Assembly: GCA_036362985.1 (NCBI GenBank)
Contig: JAYGXS010000005.1
Span: 49,320,400-49,384,399 of the forward strand
Reading direction: 5' to 3'
DNA: 64,000 nt
Source of the DNA: Ligula intestinalis
Taxonomy: Eukaryota > Platyhelminthes > Cestoda > Diphyllobothriidea > Diphyllobothriidae
In this document: positions 11,901 to 21,583 of the stretch, piece by piece
How positions within the stretch are numbered: position 1 is the first letter of the stretch
How the letters are laid out: each line of letters starts with the position of its first letter
Position numbers and translations under genes: made by a program
The notes under the pieces: model-generated
Told to the model about the DNA's origin: nothing
What the model saw: only the letters and a program-made list of their open reading frames with translations
Databases searched by the model: none

Positions 11901-12267
11901 TCCTACTGTATATTGTATCCTACAGACTACCACTGCACAGCGATCCCAAGAAATTACTGCCGCCAATTGACCGAGTTCAGCTCGCACACGCGTGCGTTCA
12001 GACAGTCGGTGCCACCCAGGCGTCAGCTGAACACGCAAGAACTTAGTAAATACAACATAGGCCACTAGACAGACGCAACTTAGGCATTGCAACACACAGC
12101 AAGTGGACATCGTTAGACCTTGCATCATTAAACTATGAACGTGGGCATTACCACTGTTTCTCAGTCCTGGCTTGTTTGAGATTTTCATAGCTTCTCGCAC
12201 AGTTTCTTGCCTTGAGTGAGCACCCCTTCCTATTCACTGTCAATATAGCCGATCGTAATTGAGGAAA

Positions 12268-12430
12268 ACGAACCCGTAGCTCAGTGGTTAGTGCAATGGA
12301 TTTCTATCCAGAAGATCACATGTTTGAGACTCAGGGGTAGCGAAACCCGAGGTTGGATAGGGCTGACTGATGACGGGCACCAAGCCGAATATGGTGTTTT
12401 AAGTCTCTCGTGTCTTTCTTGGTAATTTAT
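12268..12430 (+). repeat. tRNA-derived SINE with hammerhead-like tail
   Basis: The head has a clear pol III A box (TAGCTCAGTGGTTAG, 12277-12291) and a B box (GTTTGAGACTC, about 12322-12332), as in a tRNA. The tail has CTGATGA (12367-12373), a GC-rich hairpin segment and GAA (12387-12389). This is the same layout as the better-folded SINE tail at 42797-42845 (minus). Both core boxes are exact here, but stem III and stem I are weak, so cleavage is doubtful. The tail ends in TGTCTTTCTTGG, matching the TTTGTCTTTG(C/T)CGG end of its relatives. Confidence 0.75.
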
Positions 12431-13070
12431 TTCTGTATGGCAAAAATTGCCCAATATAGCGTAACTTACCCTAATATACTCTAAAAGCCGCCGATGGACA
12501 CACAAAATATCAATATTCTGGAGGAATGAGTAGGTGAGAGTACCTACTGGGGCCGCAAAAGGGTCCTTATCTATTATAAACGCCTAGATTGAATGACCTA
12601 CAATCTTCCAGTTTTCTGTACGCTATCCATTGATCCAGCCGGGACTGGATGGTGGCATTGAACTACAGAGGGGTCATCGGAAGGCCACCGCATAAAATAG
12701 CCACTCAAGTCAGTCTACGAATCAAAAATGGCTTTTCAAATTAGTCACGGGAATTTTCACCTACTTGCAAATTTTAGGTAGGGTCGATTTTCAAAATCTT
12801 CAACTTTCCTCACTCGTTCCCGTTCATTCTAGTTGGGGTGAGTGGTAATACTAGAAAATGTACCTCAATCATCTCGCCCGAGGTCAGGGTACACTCCCCG
12901 ACATACACACTCGCCGTTGGTCCGGTGGGAGGTTACCGATGATATTAAAGCGTACTTCAGGTCTGCATACGCGCCCCAAATTACCCTCGTAACTTTTTTT
13001 TATTTTACAGGATTATTGTGATCTAATTTGTTACCTCACATGCCCCATCCGTCCTCTCCTCCAAACTCAG
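12431..13070. other. No gene recognised
   Basis: Spacer between the SINE and a small GC-rich repeat. No motif seen. Confidence 0.35.
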
Positions 13071-13150
13071 GAGCCCGTAAGACCAAGGGGCGCGCTTCGC
13101 TTCGCGCGCCCCCTAGGCGACCCTACGAGGTACTCCTCCCAATGAGTACT
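13071..13150 (+). repeat. Small GC-rich hairpin repeat, copy 1
   Basis: Contains CCCGTAAGACC, then GCGCGC-TTCG-type self-pairing sequence, then ACGAGGTACTCCTCC. A second copy is at 35683-35752 with the same order of blocks. The inner part would form a strong stem. The family is unknown. Confidence 0.55.
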
Positions 13151-13335
13151 ACTCAAGTGGACTCCATTAACGTTCATTCTCAGCTACAGAAGCAGGTTTT
13201 TGACACCCAGCCAAAGGTGCGATAGACTCTGTTGAGAAGTGTGTCCGCCGAATGGAGTACACTCGCGAATTCTTGTCCTTCTTTTTTTGAAGAGGAATTT
13301 ATGTACAGCAAAATCAGATAAGCGGGAAGGGGGAG

Positions 13336-13832
13336 TCAGCCGGCATCCGCGGGCTGCGGCAACTGCAGGAGTCGCAAAGCCTCCACCAGCTTGGCTATGT
13401 TGTCCCCCCGACGGGCAGACACCAGAAGGACACGACAGGAGGAGCCGGTAGTCGCAATGCCAGCTTCCTCAACCGCCTCCGTGAGGCACTGCGTTAGGGA
13501 GTTCAGCTGCGCCTCGGGACTGCTCGTCGTCACGCTACGGATCAAGTCAATTTTGGTGCCAATGACTAGGCGTGGCAAATCAGCGTGGGTCAGGTGGGGA
13601 TTGAAGAGACGCAACTCGTTGTAGAGCATGGAGAGCTGGCCCACAAAGATGGCCTTGGCCTCCTCCAGGTCGGGTGGAGCAGCGTCACTGTCACCGGTGT
13701 GTCCTGAGAGCACGCTGCCCACATCAACGAGGTAGAGGAGCAGAGAACAGCCCTCGATCAGGCTAAGGAAACGCGAACCCAGCCCAGCATTTCTTCGTGT
13801 TGCACCCTCAATCAGGCCAGGCAAGTCAGCAA
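13336..13832 (-). CDS. MTG2: MTG2 last exon: G3, G4, G5 and stop
   Basis: The acceptor is TCTTTCAG|TT and the reading continues [11 protein letters not shown], the highly conserved Obg G3/switch II motif. Then come GLGSRFL, the LLYLVDV strand, G4 VIGTKIDL and G5 [12 protein letters not shown], ending PQPADAG and TGA at 13336. In most Obg proteins G4 begins with asparagine (NKxD); here it is threonine. There is no bacterial-type C-terminal OCT domain, as expected for the mitochondrial type. Confidence 0.9.
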
Positions 13833-16800
13833 CTGAAAGAGTAGATTACAGTTTGACGGCATGCAAACTGGCCGAATCCGGCCGACTTATTAGAAAGAAA
13901 AACATCCTACGTCTTTTAGGGGCACAAAATTCTAAGATTCACATCAGTTTTATCAAAGAAAAATAGGTGAAAGCCCTTGAAGTCCCTAGTGGTACCCAAC
14001 TGGCTAGGAAATGCACCGAGGCAAGCGAAAAATTCAGAGGTCGTTTACAGAATTGCAGGGGAAAAGCGAGCACTCTTCGGTCGATCGAAAATAGCAAACA
14101 TATACGACTACTCGCTTATTACTAGTAGTCTAGTGATGTACAATTTGTTTGACTAGTATATTAGCAGGCGGCTGGTGAACGGGACGTTTGATGCATGTCC
14201 AGTTGACACTCTTCAGGATTTTCTCCATCAGGAAATCGTCAAATGCCGCGTTCACAGCTTCTAAGGCAGAGTCAAGGTTAGGTCTTTAATTGCTTGCTGC
14301 TAAAACTGTAACTGATGCCGTTAGCTCTGTTGCCACTAGCCACCATTGAGGACGATAGTGGTGGTGGTGGTGCCAACAGCTGTGTTCGTGTCATGGGAAG
14401 GTGTCATTTGGGTCTTTAGCAACGATTTCAGCAAACATCTGGACATAATAGAGTATCGCTGTCCCAGCGATCGAGTCCTCTTCTTCTCAATTACTTCCTG
14501 GGACTCGCAGGTTCGCTTGTATTGGCAATAATGGAGTCTGGCACCTGGCAATAATTACCATATTTACAACTAAGTGCTTACTCGGGTACAGAATCATTGC
14601 GAGCAATGACGTCCATCTCCAATGGCTGGTATTTTTCCATGCACGACAATTAACTGATACGGCAGGTCATGACAACAGATTTATCAACTTATACGCAGAA
14701 GGTTTAAATCAACAGATTGTACAAAGTAGACACAAATACTACCAAAATGTGGCACCTATTATCCAGCAGCGTTAATTTCTGCTGCTGAAAGCCGTTTTGG
14801 CCGGTTCTTTTAAATGACCCCGCACTTCTACCACAGCAGAAAAAAAGGGGCTTCTTTAAGGGTGACATCCGATCTTACTTGTAATTTTAGCCTCATCCAT
14901 CGTGGCCTCCAGCGGTAAACAAAGTGTCCCCACGTGGGCCTGCAGAGTGGTGAAGGGGTATGGAGCAACACGTGGCCTGGCACGGGTCAGGCGACGGAGA
15001 AGGGTGGATTTTCCCGCATTTGGCGCCCCCACAATGCCCACATCGGCAAAGCTGGACAGTCGGATAATCAGCTGTTTCTCCTCCCCCATGGCACCACGTT
15101 CCGCCAACCGCAGAAGGCCATCGCGAGCACGCAAACGAGAAGCAGTGTCCCCATCGGAAGAACTGTGAACGCGCAGGTTGTTGGAGGAGGCCAGGAAGGC
15201 GTTTCCACGACCCCCGGCTCCGCCTCTTGCGGCTACAAATTTGTCATTGGGCTTGCGTAGGATACTTAATAGGGTAGAGGCATCACTTCTGTGGGCCGAA
15301 ATGTCGTCTGAGTGAGCAAGCGAGTGTATCTGCGTATCCAGGGGAACCTTGGTATACAAATCGGTAATAATAGATTAAACATAGCCTGCTACTTGCTATG
15401 ACAAAGTAGACATATAATTTGTTTCAAATATGTTGCAAGAACACCATTTCTACTTAAACTTGCACAGTAGGTCAAGGAGAACAGCCGTTTTGTATAAAAG
15501 CCAAAAATGCAACAATAGACAAACAGAAAAAACAACAGCCAATAAGTGAGCAATTTTGGAGTGTTTTAAAATGCATAATTTTCGGGGTGAAACCGGGACC
15601 GCGAACTCTTGGCCTTAAAAAGCAGTCACTGGAAGCTTAACTATACGATACGAAAACCTATAAGCAATATGCTATTTAAAAGCGCGTATTATCCTCGCTT
15701 GCAACCGACTAGAACGCCGGTTTACTTGCATCGCTGTCCTGTATTAACCTGTAGCAGAATTAAATTAAAAACTGTTCAGTAAATTGCGCTCAAAATAATA
15801 GGATTTTTTCGTTATGATCGTCCGTGCGCGGATCTACCGATGCGACAAAAATATTTTGTTCATTCTTATTACAAGAGTCCTCAATTTAGTGCATCTGTCT
15901 TCTGAAGTAGTATGTATTTTTGCTTTCCATACTATTGTTTCTAAAATTGAATCTCAGGTCACATTCTCATATGCCGATTTTCTTCGAATGGTTTCAAAAT
16001 GAAGTCCATTTTGATCATGACACTGCTGACAACGCGAAGCGATAGAATCGAACACATCATGAAATAATTCCCTTGGTATTCGGGTACATTAACTTTCAAT
16101 GGTCTATCTCAATTCAGCCACCGCTGCAATAGTCAAAATGCAGTGAAAAAAATATAAAATGATGCTTGTAAATATTATTTTAATTTTTGAAATAATGAAA
16201 GTATAATAAACACCAAGCTTACAATCATTTAAAATTTGTATACATTTTTGGGACACCGTGTATACCTACTATGGGTAAATTATTAGGCGTAGTTATGCTT
16301 ATTACTGAACTGCAAGGCTCGGAAACATTTGAGTTCCTGTGGGTTCTTTTAGTTTTAGATTACTTTTTAGTTTGTCGCTCAGTACATTAGTTTAATTTTA
16401 ATTATAATTTTATTTAGCTTAATTTTTAATTCAATTTAGTTTTGAAGTAACATACAACTGCTTGTCAACATATCTTACTACAATATCTGTCCAAAGGCAT
16501 GAGAAGTTATTGTGAGTTTAAAAAATGCGGGAAAGCCTGTCCTTCATAGTTTATTTTATTTACTAAATTTCGATATAGAGTGTATATCGGTTCGGAGCCT
16601 CTGCACAGGTAAAGTTTGCGCAGATCTTTTTTTCCTATTGATTGTGTTTGTTATTTCAATTATCGCGCGCATTTTGGTTATTTTAATAGTTGTTTCCTAT
16701 TATTTATGTTTTAATACGCTAAACTGTTTAATTTGTTCTTTTTCGTTCCTGTGATATGACCCAACCATAAAACCCCTATTAACGCCGCCCCCCTAAAACA

Positions 16801-17639
16801 CAATGATGGGGTTAGCGATATCTGCGTACCTCGGGTTATGATGATTTTGCCTGATCTCATTATGCCAATGAAGAGATACAAAACAAATGAGTGGAAAGGT
16901 ATACTTATTCAAAAAAAACTCCATCCGAAGAAATCACATTTAAATAGTAGGAGTGATTATGTTCTTTAAGGGCCTTTGATTTATTATCACTTATCGAAAT
17001 GTGCTGACCATCAAATGAAAACAAACACAACACATGATTAATTTTTACAGTCCCGAACATCCTCTAAATTATCCTTTAACCCTCTGAACGCAAAAATAGG
17101 GTCTGTTTTAATGCATCGGCAGACAGGGTTTAGTGTTTCGTGGGTCTCCGTGCTTGCTTGTCTTCTACTGCATGGTCTAACTCACCAGAATGACATTGTG
17201 TTGGGCATTGGCACCGTGGCGATGACTGCCCAACCCTCGACCGCCATCTGCGCCCCGGCACACGGAGGGGACGTTTGAAAAGTCAATGACTTTGTTGTCC
17301 GCTGTAACAACGGAATAGGGAGAGAGAGAGAGAGAGAGATAGAGAAATCAATTGCTGCGTCCGGAAGTTTTACAATTCCGAAAAAAAAATCACTACATTC
17401 GACATAAAATTACCTTGGAAAATAACGTGACCTCCATTGCCACCATTGCCTCCGCTTGGGCCGGCATCTGGGTTGCAGAAAAGGCGTTCAAATGCTATGC
17501 AGCCATCGCCGCCTTTGCCTCCTAGGACTCGCACGCGTTTCATGTCCACCAAGGGCCTATTCTGTCGTTTACGTGAGGAAAAGAAAATTAACACATCTGC
17601 ACATTGCAACTTATAAATGCATGTTGCACGTATTAACAT
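13336..17639 (-). CDS. MTG2: Mitochondrial ribosome-associated Obg GTPase, whole gene
   Basis: A four-exon gene for an Obg-family GTPase, the mitochondrial type known as MTG2, GTPBP5 or OBGH1. It is known in animals to act in late maturation of the large mitochondrial ribosomal subunit. Exons (minus): 17639-17414, 17301-17186, 15347-14879, 13832-13336. All introns are GT-AG and the phases join without a break to give about 435 residues, close to the roughly 400 of the human protein. The glycine-rich Obg fold comes first, then the G domain with G1 GAPNAGKS, G2 in YPFTT, G3 DLPG, G4 TKID and G5 SA. The 5' end is uncertain. The ATG at 17639 gives a basic N terminus that could serve as a mitochondrial signal, but a CAG just upstream of the conserved part could instead be an acceptor for an unseen first exon. 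Confidence 0.9.
14445..14545 (+). repeat. PLE terminal fragment inside an MTG2 intron
   Basis: Carries GTCCCAGCGATCGAGTCCTC, TTCTTCTCAATTACTTCCTG, GGACTCGCA and TGTATTGGCA. These are the same blocks, in the same order, as the PLE termini at 51549-51972. It lies in the last intron of the GTPase gene, on the opposite strand. It lacks the GAAACGTCAGG block. Confidence 0.6.
14879..15347 (-). CDS. MTG2: MTG2 exon: end of Obg fold and G1/G2
   Basis: Starts VPLDTQI after an AAG acceptor. The pyrimidine tract is weak but the frame and homology fit. It carries the Obg segment [12 protein letters not shown], then the P loop [18 protein letters not shown] and the switch I region YPFTT. The donor is ACAA|GTAAGA at 14878, phase 1. 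The loop between the start and ARGGAGG carries extra serine and aspartate residues compared with bacterial Obg, which is common in mitochondrial members. Confidence 0.9.
15360..17185 (-). other. Large intron of MTG2
   Basis: About 1.8 kb of AT-rich intron sequence (17185 to 15348 on the minus strand) with no recognised element. Short open frames at 15814 and 16512 are low-complexity and hydrophobic by composition; I do not call them genes. Confidence 0.6.
17186..17301 (-). CDS. MTG2: MTG2 exon: middle of Obg fold
   Basis: A 116-base exon too short to stand out as an ORF. The acceptor is TTGTTACAG|CG and the donor is TTCTG|GTGAGT. It reads [20 protein letters not shown], then [13 protein letters not shown] and NVIL. 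This is the Obg-fold segment with the G-x-GS/H motif that precedes the conserved VP-x-GT region. It enters in phase 1 and leaves in phase 0, matching both neighbours exactly. Confidence 0.88.
17319..17343. repeat. (GA)n microsatellite
   Basis: A run of GA dinucleotides in the intron between the first two supported MTG2 exons, just upstream (in gene sense) of the second exon's acceptor. Confidence 0.85.
17414..17639 (-). CDS. MTG2: MTG2 exon 1 (or 2): start of Obg fold
   Basis: Encodes the first half of the glycine-rich Obg N-terminal fold: [17 protein letters not shown], then [16 protein letters not shown]. The donor is CAAG|GTAATT, with intron start at 17413, phase 1. The start could be the ATG at 17639. 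Alternatively, ACGACAG about 70 bases inside could be an acceptor, which would make the first residues intronic. Confidence 0.85.
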
Positions 17640-17644
17640 AAAAC

Positions 17645-17965
17645 AGTCGATTGGGTGGAACCGACAAAGGTGTGCTAGATTAGAATGGCCAATTTTGGCC
17701 TATAAGCCGCCTTCAGCCTGTCAGGTGGTGGACCATCTGCAGTTCGAATTCACTACGTGTTGGCCAAAAGTCCAAGGTTCTAACCACTGAGACAAGAACT
17801 CGTTCTCCCAGCGGCACGATCGGGAATAGTAATATGAATTCGTCTGACCTCATCATAAAAAAAACTCGGCAGCCTCGGTGAGGTCCAAACCACGGCAGGT
17901 GCAAGTCTTGAGTACAACGAATGTTCTAACCACGCGAGCTACAATGTTCCGACTGGGAGCCGTTG
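17645..17965 (-). repeat. Two overlapping tRNA-derived SINE copies, degenerate
   Basis: On the minus strand there are two A-box-like stretches: TAGCTCGCGTGGTTAGAAC near 17945 and TTGTCTCAGTGGTTAGAAC near 17800. A B box (GTGAATTCGAACTGC) lies near 17745. The tail at 17680-17722 (GGCTGAAGGCGGCTTATAGG) matches the SINE tail family but has lost the CTGANGA and GAA boxes. It lies just 5' of the MTG2 gene, possibly in its promoter or first intron. Confidence 0.6.
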
Positions 17966-19684
17966 GTTACAAGCAGGGCTGGCGCTTGCGGCCGTGGGTT
18001 CGGAACCTAAGGAGGTCACCGAGTTCGTCACAACTGTGTCAGCAGAATACCCACAAAAGCAGGAAAGCCTGGCTCATTTTTGACCTATGAGTCGACGTCA
18101 GCTAGCCATGCCCAACCCCAGATCCTTGCAACCTGGAATTCGGATGTAGATTTATTTATTTATCAAGCAAGTAATTTCGGCAAGGTAGTGGCGTCGCGCT
18201 CGGTGTCTGGGACACTAATTTTAAGAACCGGTTCAGAAATTTCAATAATCATGTGCATGTAAAAAATAAACTCCTGCCGAATAACTGCGTGATATCTATT
18301 CTACAAACAAGAGGTTTTTGCTCTACTCCCAAAATGGGGTGCTATCTAAACCTCGAGACGCGTTTCACTGATGTTTCTGCTGCCGAATGACTCAACTACG
18401 AGGCGGTCGCTGACTCCCCTAGTTTCCCAGCATTTTTATGCGGTTTCTGTGACTGCGTATGCTAATCAGCAGCCGCTATCTGAAAAAAAACATTTCACCA
18501 GAACGTTTATTACTACTTAATTCTGGCTTCATCGTAGCAAACCACAGACGAACACACGTGAGCTCTGCCCACTTCGAGGCCTTTCCGACCAACATGTTTT
18601 TTTTATCATCGTTCAGACTTGTTGCTTGTCTTCCGGTCTAATTCCTGGCTGTCTGTCCCACTTCAACCCAGAACGATTTCACTACGCCTGCTGTCACCTA
18701 TGGAACTTATTTTGTATCATGCTATTATGAGCCATAATTTCTGAAGTATCTAGAGAACGGTTTCGGTATTCAGACCAGCCTGATTTTGATTCACTGGTGC
18801 TTCCAACTTCTAGACACAGTCCCAGGAGCGCGAGGATATAAATTTGCCTGAGGTCCTGCTCGGCTTCACTAAAACTTTCCAACAAAAGATTGCCTATAGC
18901 ATCGGCGACGAGGACGAGTGCGATAAGATAAATAAGTTCACGCAACCAGCATTTAATACCTGCTCAGCGATACGGCCAAGAAACCGAACTCGAAGCACTT
19001 ATCAAGATCGAACGCGCAGCATAAAGGACAGCCAAAGCTGACATGCATGTCATCATTGCGCTTGATGGCAATGGGTGTGCTATCGTCATACAGGACTGAA
19101 CTGACTAACGACAGAAAACCAAAAACTTGCTGAAAGATTGCCAGTCATAGCAGGCCTGCTAATCACACCCGTAAAACACTGACATGCAAAATTAATGTCA
19201 TTTAGTGGTAATGTCGAACTGATGTGCTATATAACCGATTGACCGGAGCATAACGAAAGGCTCTCTTCCCCATTTATCGCTTTGTCGTAGCAAATTTCTC
19301 ATGGCTGATTCAGACACCACAATCAGTTCGTTAAGACCATGGTAGAAGGGCCTGCTTCCTTCGCCACATCATCATCATCATTGAAACGGGCTAGAATATA
19401 TGGAGAAAATGATTTTTACATAGCTGAGTCAGTCTGCTACCAGCATGATGGTGTTAGACCGCGCCAGATTGTATACGCGCTGGGGGCCGCGGGGAAGCAG
19501 CCCCACAATCTACTTCATTCTGTATTTCTCCTCCAAGGAAACAGTCCAATGTTTGAGCCGGTCAGTCATCTGATACGGAGTTGGATTCAAATGGCTGATG
19601 GAGCTAACCAACCCGTCTACACGTGCCACACATGAGCCAGACACCAAAACGCGTAGCAGGATTTCACGCAAAAAACGGCAGGGC
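17966..19684. other. No gene recognised
   Basis: Between 18 and 19.7 kb there are only short open frames, none with a motif. This stretch could hold the promoter or an unseen first exon of the MTG2 gene. Confidence 0.3.
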
Positions 19685-19815
19685 AACGGATAGCGTTAAA
19701 CTCCATGATCAAAAGCCATGGGTTCGAATTTCAGATGCATATCATCTGAGATTCAGTGTGGCCGACTGATTACAACTAATAACCCAGAGTCTACCATTCC
19801 TTGTCTTTGATGGTA
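19685..19815 (+). repeat. tRNA-derived SINE, degenerate
   Basis: Has a B box (GGGTTCGAATTTC near 19729) and the tail GGCCGACTGATTACAACTAA followed by CCATTCCTTGTCTTTGATGG. This parallels the tails at 20461 and 42797 with the core boxes mutated. Confidence 0.55.
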
Positions 19816-19924
19816 CCACCTTATCTGCCTATATCACTAGGCACTATACAGCTGCCTTTGAGGGTTCTAGATTGAACTTCTAGACATAAATAGACCAGTG
19901 AACGCCAGCCTAGCATTATAGATA

Positions 19925-20015
19925 TGCCCAACCACAGGGATAGCGACCCCTTAGGTTTGAACTTACGGCCTTGTTGTCGAACGCCCTAACCACTGCGCCA
20001 CAGGCTCGTTGTCTT
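19925..20015 (-). repeat. tRNA-derived SINE head
   Basis: On the minus strand, GAGCCTGTGGCGCAGTGGTT followed by AGGGCG is an A box, and AAGTTCAAACCTAAGG is a B box. The reading resembles a tRNA gene, but the acceptor stem does not pair and the anticodon arm is irregular. It is therefore a SINE head and not a working tRNA. Confidence 0.6.
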
Positions 20016-20167
20016 GCCGATTTCGATCGGGCATATTTACAACGCTCACCGATTGGTATGAAACTCGTTCGTTCCACCGTGTTGTGCCTTGAGGCTGGCT
20101 CCTGATATACGCCAGCAGCCGCTCAGCGGCTAGCATATTATAAAAATAAAATAGACGTTCTAGATCC

Positions 20168-20264
20168 CTCGCAGTCAGTCGCATAGCGACTTGTCGAAGT
20201 CTTCCTCGTCTTTGCCGGCTCCACTTCAACATATAATACAAGTCGCTATGCGACTGACTGCGAG
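20168..20264. repeat. 26-bp perfect inverted repeat with 45-base loop
   Basis: The 26 bases at 20168-20193 (beginning CTCGCAGTCAGTCGC) are exactly the reverse complement of 20239-20264. Beyond that, GATCC against GGATC pairs with one mismatch, extending the stem to about 31 bp. The loop contains TCTTTGCCGGCTCCACTTCA, the end block of the SINE tail family. This looks like a very recent head-to-head duplication of a short segment. Confidence 0.85.
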
Positions 20265-20367
20265 AGATCCAGATTGAGCCCTAATGCATGAAGGGACGAG
20301 CATGTTCCACGAACAGAACGGTGAGCGCCCTTCTTCCATCATATTTTCGGTCGCAACCGACAAAAAC

Positions 20368-20520
20368 AACGAGCCCGTGGTGCAGTGGTAGTGTTTGATT
20401 CCATGACCAAAATTCTGGGTTCAAAACTCGGGGGTCACCACTCCTGGAGTTAGGTATGGCTGGCTGAGGACGGCTTATAAGTCAGAAAGGTCATTCCTGT
20501 TTTCTTTGTCTTTGTCGGCT
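20368..20520 (+). repeat. tRNA-derived SINE with hammerhead-like tail
   Basis: The head has CCCGTGGTGCAGTGGTAGTG (A box, from 20374) and GGGTTCAAAACTC (B box, 20418-20430). The tail has CTGAGGA (20464-20470), which fits CUGANGA. It then has GGCTTATAAGTC (stem II, one G-U pair) and GAA (20485-20487). Stem I flanks GGCTGG and CCUGUU pair with one mismatch. Stem III has lost a base relative to other copies. The SINE ends TTTGTCTTTGTCGGCTC and is followed by a (TA)n tract. Confidence 0.75.
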
Positions 20521-20532
20521 CAATTTCAAAAT

Positions 20533-20558
20533 TTATATATATATATATATATATATAT
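20533..20558. repeat. (TA)n microsatellite
   Basis: About 13 TA units directly abutting the foldback element that starts at 20559. Similar tracts flank the related copies at 21170 and 62436. Confidence 0.9.
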
Positions 20559-20803
20559 CAGTAAGGGGGGTATGACAGCGTCTGGGGGTAACCTGATACA
20601 GAAATGTTTCGGGCTTATTAGCCTTCATCAGCCAAGATTAACCCTTAACACCAGCTGGTTGGACAACATAAACAAACGCACTCACAGACGGCGCAGTTGG
20701 TCCACCACTGGTGTTCAGGGTTATGCTTGGCTGATTAAGGCTAATAAGCCCGAAAGAGTTCTGTATCAAGTTACCCCCAAATGCTGTCATACCCCCCTTA
20801 CTG
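20559..20803. mobile_element. Foldback element with opposed hammerhead-like motifs
   Basis: Begins CAGTAAGGGGGGTATGACAG and ends with its near-perfect reverse complement CTGTCATACCCCCCTTACTG. The arms are about 100 bp. The left arm, on the minus strand, carries exact CUGAUGA, a GGCU-AAUA-AGCC hairpin and GAAAC. The right arm, on the plus strand, has the same blocks, but the core is CUGAUUA (G8 lost). The left part (to about 20715) equals a normal minus-strand copy of the element at 21017. The right arm is an added inverted piece. It encodes no protein. Confidence 0.75.
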
Positions 20804-21016
20804 CTATTATGACTTGGCCGGCAACGGCCTTGCAGGTGATCACCCGTTGGGGACCTCTGACCACCACATGAACTTTGTTTATTTCGGTACCTATTTGATC
20901 CGTGTTTGAACATACCTCAATTAATATATACCCGATCAGCAGCGACAGCAAATGACAGGTGGCGAGGCGCTGATGAACTGCGGTTCGATGCAGTGCTTAT
21001 GACCCATCTGATAGAC

Positions 21017-21165
21017 ACCAGTGGTGGACCAACTGCGCCGTCTGTGAGTGCGTTTGTTTGTGTTGTCCGACCAGCTGGTGTTCAGAGTTATGCTTGGCTG
21101 ATGAAGGCTAATAAGCCCGAAACAGTTCTGGATCAGGTTACCCCCAAATGCTGTCATACCCCCCT
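21017..21165 (+). mobile_element. Hammerhead-like repeat, copy 2
   Basis: A plus-strand copy of the element in 20559-20803, starting ACACCAGTGGTGGACC and ending ATACCCCCCTTACTG next to (TA)n. It contains CTGATGA (21098-21104), the GGCT-AATA-AGCC hairpin, GAA, a short stem III and flanks GCUUGG / UCAGGU that can pair over six positions including wobbles. One mismatch closes stem III, so activity is uncertain. Confidence 0.7.
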
Positions 21166-21189
21166 TACTGCTATATATATACTTATATG

Positions 21190-21583
21190 TGTGTGTAAAC
21201 ACAGCACTCAGAGCTGTATAAGTGTTGCGCTCATGGTCAATCATGTTCAAGCCGTGAAATAGCGCATCCAAGAAATTAAAACAGCATGTTCATAACCAAA
21301 AACCGGGTGATAGAAACTAACCGTATGTCCACATGCCCGGGCTTTCGCACTTTGCTCTAGACGGATGCCATGCTTACTGGCAGAAGCGAAGTACCGGAAA
21401 ATAATCCGACCCCACAGAAGGCTGACTTTTCTCGAAGCCAACACAGCAGTACTTTGAGTGGTCTAAGATTAAGCAAATTATCGTAGATAGCAACAAAGGG
21501 CAAGAGAACAAAAGGGAAAGAGAAGATAAGGGCTTCTATTTATGTAGAAAGGTCAGTGTACGACTCTATGTACATGGCGAGTT
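21190..21583. other. Intergenic, downstream of the TMEM70-like gene
   Basis: No element recognised. This is where the 3' UTR of the minus-strand gene at 21584 should lie. I do not see a clean AATAAA in the first 150 bases on the minus strand. Confidence 0.4.

Noticed and set aside
19930..20010. Possible tRNA gene on the minus strand
   Set aside because: A and B boxes are good but the acceptor and anticodon stems do not pair, and similar heads occur in the SINEs here.
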